A DNA stretch of 8,012 nt. Origin: an uncultured Eubacterium sp. (GTDB lineage Bacteria; Bacillota; Clostridia; Peptostreptococcales; Anaerovoracaceae). Position 1 is the first letter of the stretch, and the number at the start of each line of letters is the position of its first letter. The notes below the pieces were generated by a model. The model was not told the origin of the DNA. It saw nothing but the letters and a program-made list of their open reading frames with translations, and did not search any database. The position numbers and the translations under genes are program-made. The DNA lies in assembly GCA_947367725.1 (NCBI GenBank), contig CANBFZ010000074.1, forward strand, positions 1 through 8,012, written 5' to 3'. Below, piece by piece: positions 5,058 to 8,012 of this stretch.

Positions 5058-6791
5058 CTATCTGGTCATTTCTTTTGTTTCTTCTGCCAGCCAGCATTTT
5101 ACCTCTTCAGAAAGCAGCGGCGCCAGCTTCTGATACACTTCTTTGTGATAAGTGTTGACCCATGTCAGTTCTTCCTCTGTGAGAAGTTCCGGCAGGATGG
5201 CGGCTCTGTCCAGCGGGCACATGGTGATGCATTCGAAGTTGCGGCTGCCGTCCGGATTTTCTACGCAGAGCAGTTCGCTTTCGATGCGTACACCGTGGCT
5301 GCCTTCGATGTAGATGCCCGGTTCGTTGCTGGTAATCATGCCCGGTAGAATGTGATTGTCAGTCGGTCCAATCATGCGGGGACCCTCATGAACGCTGAGA
5401 ATGTGTCCGACACCGTGACCGGTATCGTACTGATAGCAAGGACCCGCTGCCTTTACCTTTTCGCGCGGAAGCTGATCTAGCTCACGTCCTGTGGTTTCCG
5501 CGGTAAACTGGGCGTGTTCCAGCGCCAGATAGGCCTGCAGTACCAGGGTGTAGTGTGTCTGCATTTCCCGGGTTAAAGCACCCAGAGAAATGGTTCTGGT
5601 GATATCCGTCGTACCGCCGTCGATGTACTGTCCGCCGGAATCCACCAGCAGGAATCCTTCTTCTTTTAGATAGCAAGGGTGTCCCAGCGTTGTATCGTAG
5701 TGGATGCTGGCGGCGTTGATGCCATAACCTGCCATGGTTTCAAAGCTGAGTTCGATGAGACCTTTTTGGTCAAACCGGCATTGCTTCAGGTATTCACTGG
5801 CAGAAACCTCGGTGATTTCCATTTTACCGACGTTTTTCTTTAACCAATAGATGAAATTTACCATGGCGGCACCGTCCTGGATATGCGCGAATTTGGTTGC
5901 CGCGATTTCTGACGGATTTTTGATGGCTTTCATCAGTTCAATCGGTCCTGCGCCGTGGATTACTTCTACGGTTTCCGGAATGGATAACATCAGCGCATAG
6001 CTGACAAGCCGCTTGTTCAATAGACACTTGCCCCTGGAAAGGGTCTTTAAATCTTCAAATATTTGCAAGTAAGGAAGAACGGTAACACCTGCAGGTACCA
6101 GCGCCGGATCAAAGGTTTCGTCCAGAATGTAAAGACGGGCGTCTTTTGGCGTAAGCAGCGCAAAGGCGAAGAATACCGGTGTATCGGCAACATCGTCTCC
6201 CCGCAGGTTAAAAAGCCATGCGATGTCCTCAAGGCTGGTAAGCAGATGGTAATCCATCCCTTCCGCAGCCAGTGCAGCCTGCACGCGAGAAAGCTTGGAA
6301 TCTGCCGTTTCACCAGTGACAGCGTCAGGCAGGGTGTAGATTTTAGACGCTTTGATGGCAGGGCGGTCGTCCCAGATTTCGTCTACCAAGTCCAAATCGT
6401 AGATCACTTCACAGCTGGCAGCGTACTTTTCGCCGTTTTGGAAGCTGACAATGCGCCCGTCAAAGCCTAGTTTAAAACCTTCTCCCGCGATGGTAGGCAG
6501 ATAGTCTTCGATTTCCGGAACGCCCGGCTGCTGGCATTGCATCATGGAGATACCGGTGCCTGCAAGCTGCTTTGCTGCCTGGATAAAATAGCGGCTGTCG
6601 GTCCACAGTCTGGCATCGTCTTCTGTAATCAGCAGCGTGCCGTTGGAGCCGGTGAAGCCAGACAGGTATTGTCTGCATTTAAAATAATCGTTGACGTATT
6701 CGGAGCCGTGAAAGTCGGTGGTTGGCACTAGATAGCCGTCCAGACCGCGGGCTTTCATGGCAGCACGAAGCCGTGTGATTTCCTGTTTCAT
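5058..6791 (-). CDS. Xaa-Pro aminopeptidase, M24 family, long form
   Basis: 577 aa, matching the long bacterial and eukaryotic aminopeptidase P type (two creatinase-like N-terminal domains, then the pita-bread catalytic domain). It removes N-terminal residues that precede proline, using two metal ions, in the cytoplasm. The first N-terminal domain includes DFHGSEYVNDY (26-36) and FTGSNGTLLI (46-55); the second runs from about 165 to 300. Metal ligands in order are D384 (LVDSGGQY), D396 (TTDITRT), H459 (GHGVGH), E490 (SNEPGIYIEG) and E504 (RIESELL); H468 in SVHEGP matches the catalytic histidine. The two metal aspartates are 12 residues apart rather than the usual 11 because of an extra Gly. 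The ATG at 6791 has GGAG 9 nt upstream and lies 16 nt after the stop of the M29 peptidase gene, so the two form an operon that ends at the hairpin near 4942-4987. Confidence 0.95.
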   Translation of the reverse strand: MKQEITRLRAAMKARGLDGYLVPTTDFHGSEYVNDYFKCRQYLSGFTGSNGTLLITEDDARLWTDSRYFIQAAKQLAGTGISMMQCQQPGVPEIEDYLPTIAGEGFKLGFDGRIVSFQNGEKYAASCEVIYDLDLVDEIWDDRPAIKASKIYTLPDAVTGETADSKLSRVQAALAAEGMDYHLLTSLEDIAWLFNLRGDDVADTPVFFAFALLTPKDARLYILDETFDPALVPAGVTVLPYLQIFEDLKTLSRGKCLLNKRLVSYALMLSIPETVEVIHGAGPIELMKAIKNPSEIAATKFAHIQDGAAMVNFIYWLKKNVGKMEITEVSASEYLKQCRFDQKGLIELSFETMAGYGINAASIHYDTTLGHPCYLKEEGFLLVDSGGQYIDGGTTDITRTISLGALTREMQTHYTLVLQAYLALEHAQFTAETTGRELDQLPREKVKAAGPCYQYDTGHGVGHILSVHEGPRMIGPTDNHILPGMITSNEPGIYIEGSHGVRIESELLCVENPDGSRNFECITMCPLDRAAILPELLTEEELTWVNTYHKEVYQKLAPLLSEEVKCWLAEETKEMTR

Positions 6792-6807
6792 ATGAAAAGA
6801 CTCCTAT

Positions 6808-7917
6808 TTATTTTAGGTTTTCCGGGTTCAGTGGAAGCAGTTCTGGCAGGACAAACAGACCGTCTTTTCTGACCAGCACGTCATCAAACCACATTTCTCC
6901 GCCGCCGTATTCTGGACGCTGAATCAGGGTTAGATCCCAATGCACGGCGGAATTGTTGCCGTTATAAGCGTTTTCGTAAGCTCTGCCTGGCGTCAGGTGG
7001 AAGCTGCCGCAGATTTTCTCGTCGAAGAGGGTATCTTTCATCGGATGGAGAATGTACGGATGTACGCCGATGGCGAATTCGCCGAAGTAGCGAGCGCCTT
7101 CGTCGGTATCCAGCAGCTCGTTGATTCGTTTGTTATCGTTGCAGGTCGCATCGATAATTTTTCCGTCTTTGACTTCAAAGCGAATATTTTCATAGGTGTA
7201 TCCCTGTTCTTGGGACGGTGTGTTATAGGTAATCACGCCGTTAACAGAATCTCTGACAGGGGAGGTGTAGATTTCACCGTCTGGAATATTGATTTTGCCG
7301 TCGCATTTGATGACTGGAATGTCCTTGATAGAGAAGGTAAGGTCAGTGCCTGGACCTACGATATGTACCTGATCAGTCTTTTCCATCAGCTTCACCAGCG
7401 GATCCATGGCTTTGCTCATTTTTGCGTAATCCATGGTGCAGACATCGTAGTAAAAGTCTGTGAACGCGTCTTCGCTCATGCTGGCAAGCTGCGCCATCGC
7501 TGCGTTGGGATATTTCATCACCGACCATTTGGTATCGTTGACCAGTTGTTCTCTGGTCGGGCTGTTGACGCGGAAATACAGGTTCATTTTATCTGCTGGC
7601 ACGTCAGCCATTTCGGATACGTTGTTGAAGGCTCTAACGCCGATATATACATCCATTTCCCGTCCCTGATAGAGCAGGTAGTCGGTCTGGTATGCAAGTT
7701 GTTCTTCTGTGCATCCCATGCAGAGGGCGCGGATAATCGCGGACTCACGGATGTTGACGTAAGGCAGGCCGCCTGCTTTGTATACATCGGCAATCAGCTG
7801 TTTCACAAGCGGAATGCAGACTTCGTTTTCGTATTCAATGAGCACCTTTTCACCTTTTTGCACATTGGTAGAATAGTTTACGATCATTTCGGACAATTTT
7901 TGATTTCTGGGATCCAT
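6808..7917 (-). CDS. Aminopeptidase, M29 family (AmpS / aminopeptidase T type)
   Basis: 369 aa, slightly shorter than the usual 400-410 aa of the family. These cytoplasmic dimetal enzymes release N-terminal residues from short peptides with broad specificity. The N-terminal domain begins with a family-like LSEMIVNYSTNVQKGEKVLI (8-27). In the catalytic domain the expected metal ligands are present: E215 in IPDGEIYTSPV, E280 in GEFAIGVHP, E300 in FDEKI, H307 in GSFHLTPGRAY, and H326 and D328 in SAVHWDL. The ATG at 7917 is supported by AAAGGAGG with 7 nt spacing. It is the first gene of the two-gene peptidase operon, with the M24 gene next. No mutation or frameshift is visible. A hairpin lies 36 bp upstream of the start. 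Only the exact peptide preference is open. Confidence 0.93.
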   Translation of the reverse strand: MDPRNQKLSEMIVNYSTNVQKGEKVLIEYENEVCIPLVKQLIADVYKAGGLPYVNIRESAIIRALCMGCTEEQLAYQTDYLLYQGREMDVYIGVRAFNNVSEMADVPADKMNLYFRVNSPTREQLVNDTKWSVMKYPNAAMAQLASMSEDAFTDFYYDVCTMDYAKMSKAMDPLVKLMEKTDQVHIVGPGTDLTFSIKDIPVIKCDGKINIPDGEIYTSPVRDSVNGVITYNTPSQEQGYTYENIRFEVKDGKIIDATCNDNKRINELLDTDEGARYFGEFAIGVHPYILHPMKDTLFDEKICGSFHLTPGRAYENAYNGNNSAVHWDLTLIQRPEYGGGEMWFDDVLVRKDGLFVLPELLPLNPENLK

Positions 7918-7952
7918 GTCAGTACCTCCTTTAGGTCATAAGAGAAAAGAAA

Positions 7953-7980
7953 AGGATATGGAGACGATGCTCCATATCCT
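7953..7980 (-). terminator. Hairpin upstream of the peptidase operon, terminator or attenuator
   Basis: A perfect 11-bp stem (7953-7963 with 7970-7980) encloses a 6-nt loop. On the - strand it is followed by TTTCTTTTCTC, a U-rich run broken by C. It most likely ends transcription of a gene beyond the right edge. Because only about 36 bp separate it from the M29 start and no promoter is obvious there, it may instead act in the leader of the peptidase transcript. Confidence 0.6.
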
Positions 7981-8012
7981 CTTTAGAATTTTGGTTCATT
8001 GGGAAACAGGAT

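Noticed and set aside
6940..7941. Long open frame (333 codons) on the + strand
   Set aside because: It lies wholly antisense to the M29 peptidase, whose metal-site motifs are all present, and its translation is rich in His, Phe and Val with no recognisable domain.

Overview
The window looks like a chromosomal segment from an anaerobic, low-to-mid G+C Firmicute, probably a peptide- or amino-acid-fermenting Clostridia member. The evidence is the strong AGGAGG-type ribosome binding sites, the Firmicute-style intrinsic terminators, and the gene content (ApbE/FMN-binding proteins, M24 and M29 aminopeptidases, a zinc-ribbon threonine-synthase-like enzyme). The genus cannot be read from the sequence alone.

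Region 1 (about 1-2210, + strand) is an extracytoplasmic flavoprotein group. It holds the 3' end of a small exported protein with FMN-binding-domain features, a terminator hairpin, an ApbE lipoprotein (FAD:protein FMN transferase) and a membrane-anchored RnfG/NqrC-type FMN-binding protein. ApbE would attach FMN to a threonine of the last protein and perhaps of the first. A tandem 7-bp repeat overlaps the last stop codon, and a long hairpin then separates this group from convergent genes.

Region 2 (about 2211-4911) is a small catabolic-looking cluster in decay. A threonine-synthase-like PLP enzyme (- strand) is intact. Three genes around it are broken: an acetamidase/formamidase (FmdA) gene that lost its central catalytic part, an XRE-type regulator with an amber codon in its recognition helix region, and a divergent amidohydrolase reduced to its two ends in different frames. 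The regulator-amidohydrolase intergenic region still carries a plausible promoter and three copies of ATTCCAC, two of them inside a 15-bp direct repeat, which look like old operator sites.

Region 3 (about 4942-8012, - strand) is an intact two-gene peptidase operon: an M29 aminopeptidase followed 16 nt later by an M24 Xaa-Pro aminopeptidase. A strong terminator lies downstream and a stable hairpin lies just upstream. Together these would trim peptides, including proline-containing ones, to free amino acids.

No tRNA, rRNA, CRISPR array, insertion sequence or phage gene was seen. The most informative signals are the clustered pseudogenes around one intact enzyme with their remaining operator-like repeats, and the FMN-domain resemblance of the first protein.
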